From positions 1 through 9,517 of the forward strand of contig JAOUGR010000066.1 in assembly GCA_029857655.1 (NCBI GenBank): a DNA stretch of 9,517 nucleotides. Reading direction: 5' to 3'. The DNA is from Gammaproteobacteria bacterium (GTDB taxonomy: Bacteria > Pseudomonadota > Gammaproteobacteria > Steroidobacterales > Steroidobacteraceae). A program made the position numbers and the translations under genes. Shown piece by piece: positions 8,552 to 9,517 of the stretch. Each line of letters opens with the position of its first letter. The first letter of the stretch is position 1. The notes beneath the pieces are model-generated. The model ran no database searches and had not been told where the DNA came from. It worked only from the letters and a program-made list of their open reading frames with translations.

Positions 8552-8883
8552 TGGAAACGCTGAAGGACCGCAAATGCGCGCCCTGCGAGGGTGGCGTGCG
8601 CCCGCATGATTCGACATCCGCCGCCGGCATGATGAAGCTGCTGCATCCGGACTGGCGCCTCGTCGAGGACGGCAAGGCCCTGCGGCGCGACCTGAAGTTC
8701 GCGGATTTCTGGCGCACGATGAGTTTTGTCAACGCACTCGCTCACGTCGCGAACACCGAGGATCACCACCCGGATCTCGAGATCGGCTACAACTACTGCC
8801 GGATCCGGTTCTCGACGCACGCGGTCGGCGGCCTGTCGGACAACGACTTCATCTGCGCGGCCAAGGCAGATGGCCTTGTCTGA
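8551..8883 (+). CDS. phhB: Pterin-4a-carbinolamine dehydratase (PCD/DCoH family)
   Basis: The 110-aa protein belongs to the family that dehydrates 4a-hydroxytetrahydrobiopterin, regenerating the cofactor of aromatic amino acid hydroxylases. The active-site motif is intact: TEDHHPD at about 69-75 with His72 and His73, Tyr80, His90 in FSTH, and Asp97/Asp99 in LSDNDF. The N-terminus (KCAPCEGGVRP) is the form common in bacterial members. The ATG at 8551 shares one base with the ispG stop (TGATG), so translation is coupled. No phenylalanine hydroxylase is in view, so the physiological substrate is not shown by context; such stand-alone members may serve other pterins. The 3' end overlaps the start of the transporter gene by 14 bp. 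The family is certain and the symbol is by homology. Confidence 0.93.
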   Translation: METLKDRKCAPCEGGVRPHDSTSAAGMMKLLHPDWRLVEDGKALRRDLKFADFWRTMSFVNALAHVANTEDHHPDLEIGYNYCRIRFSTHAVGGLSDNDFICAAKADGLV

Positions 8884-9517
8884 CACGGGGATCGATGCAG
8901 CGCATCGGCGCGTCATCTTCGCGTCTTCGCTCGGCACCGTATTCGAGTGGTACGACTTCTACCTGTACGGCACGCTCGCCGTATTCTTCAGTGCCCTGTT
9001 CTTTCCGCCGGGCAACGATACGGCGGCGTTTCTCGCCAGCCTCGCGACCTTTGGCGCCGGTTTCGCGGTGCGACCGCTCGGCGCGCTGGTGTTCGGCCGT
9101 ATCGGCGACCTGATCGGCCGCAAGTACACTTTCCTGATCACCATCGTCGTGATGGGCGCCTCCACCGCGCTGGTCGGCGTGCTGCCGACCTATGCGCAGA
9201 TCGGCATCTGGGCGCCGGTCCTGCTGGTGACACTGCGGCTCGCCCAGGGCCTCGCGCTCGGCGGTGAATATGGCGGCGCCGCGATCTATGTCGCCGAGCA
9301 TGCGCCGCCGGGCCGGCGCGGCGCTTACACGAGCTGGATCCAGACCACTGCAACGCTCGGGTTTTTCCTGTCGCTCGCCGTCATCCTCGCCTGCCGTCTG
9401 GGTTTCGGCGAAGAGGTCTTCAAGGCCTGGGGCTGGCGCCTGCCATTCCTGCTGTCGGTCGTGCTGCTCGGTGTCTCGGTTTACATCCGGCTGAAGCTGG
9501 AGGAATCCCCGGTCTTC
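8870..9517 (+). CDS. MFS transporter, metabolite:H+ symporter (MHS) type, N-terminal part (gene runs off the right edge)
   Basis: The first 216 codons of a major facilitator protein are present. TM1 carries SSLGTVFEWYDFYLYGTLAVFF (19-40), the hallmark of the MHS subfamily that includes ProP, ShiA and KgtP. The loop 2-3 motif A is GRIGDLIGRKYTF (76-88). RLAQGLALGGEYGGAAIYVAEHAPPGRRG (123-151) is the TM4 and loop region typical of this subfamily. Further hydrophobic spans run about 88-105, 112-130, 160-176 and 190-206. Relatives move osmolytes or carboxylates such as proline/betaine, shikimate or 2-oxoglutarate with protons across the inner membrane; the substrate here is unknown. The start at 8870 gives MALSDTGIDAAHRRVIFASS and is preceded by AAGG with short spacing. 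It overlaps phhB by 14 bp in another frame. The ATG at 8895 is out of this frame and not a start for it. Confidence 0.9.
   Translation, partial: MALSDTGIDAAHRRVIFASSLGTVFEWYDFYLYGTLAVFFSALFFPPGNDTAAFLASLATFGAGFAVRPLGALVFGRIGDLIGRKYTFLITIVVMGASTALVGVLPTYAQIGIWAPVLLVTLRLAQGLALGGEYGGAAIYVAEHAPPGRRGAYTSWIQTTATLGFFLSLAVILACRLGFGEEVFKAWGWRLPFLLSVVLLGVSVYIRLKLEESPVF

Noticed and set aside
7157..8617. A 486-codon open frame on the minus strand opposite ispG
   Set aside because: It is antisense to ispG, whose iron-sulfur ligands and motifs are intact on the plus strand. The antisense protein is low-complexity, rich in Arg, Ala and Asp, as expected for a shadow.

Overview
The window is GC-rich bacterial chromosomal DNA, densely packed with genes and showing no sign of mobile DNA. 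The GcvT protein reads very much like the Escherichia coli enzyme, DgkA and IspG are of proteobacterial type, and a tandem glycine riboswitch sits ahead of gcvT. Together these suggest a proteobacterium, most likely a gammaproteobacterium outside the Enterobacterales, because the glycine cleavage P-protein is split into two genes. The taxonomic placement is inference from remembered families, not from a search.

Layout: two gene clusters run outwards from a divergent control region at about 5191-5561. Leftward (minus strand) is the glycine cleavage operon gcvT - gcvH - gcvPA - gcvPB. It continues with almost no gaps into dgkA (diacylglycerol kinase) and the first 150 codons of a PfkB-family sugar/nucleoside kinase that runs off the left edge. 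Rightward (plus strand) are an exported DUF885 metallohydrolase, ispG, a pterin-4a-carbinolamine dehydratase, and the first 216 codons of an MHS-family MFS transporter that runs off the right edge. Neighbouring genes on each side overlap or are separated by only a few bases, so each side is probably one transcription unit.

The control region holds the richest non-coding signal. On the minus strand it has a TAGAAT -10 box, then a two-aptamer glycine riboswitch, then a strong intrinsic terminator (11-bp stem, 7-nt loop, six T), and the gcvT ribosome binding site a few bases later. GcvT, GcvH and GcvPA/GcvPB are three of the four components of the glycine cleavage system; the L-protein (lipoamide dehydrogenase) is not encoded here. 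Glycine would therefore control transcription of its own breakdown genes, and perhaps of the two kinases downstream.

The rightward cluster combines one periplasmic or secreted hydrolase, one MEP isoprenoid enzyme, one pterin-recycling or moonlighting protein and one transporter, with no obvious common pathway. I found no undescribed multi-gene system. The most unusual observations are the sequence relationships between the terminator arms and the aptamers, which suggest specific alternative pairings, and a first aptamer that deviates from its consensus core.
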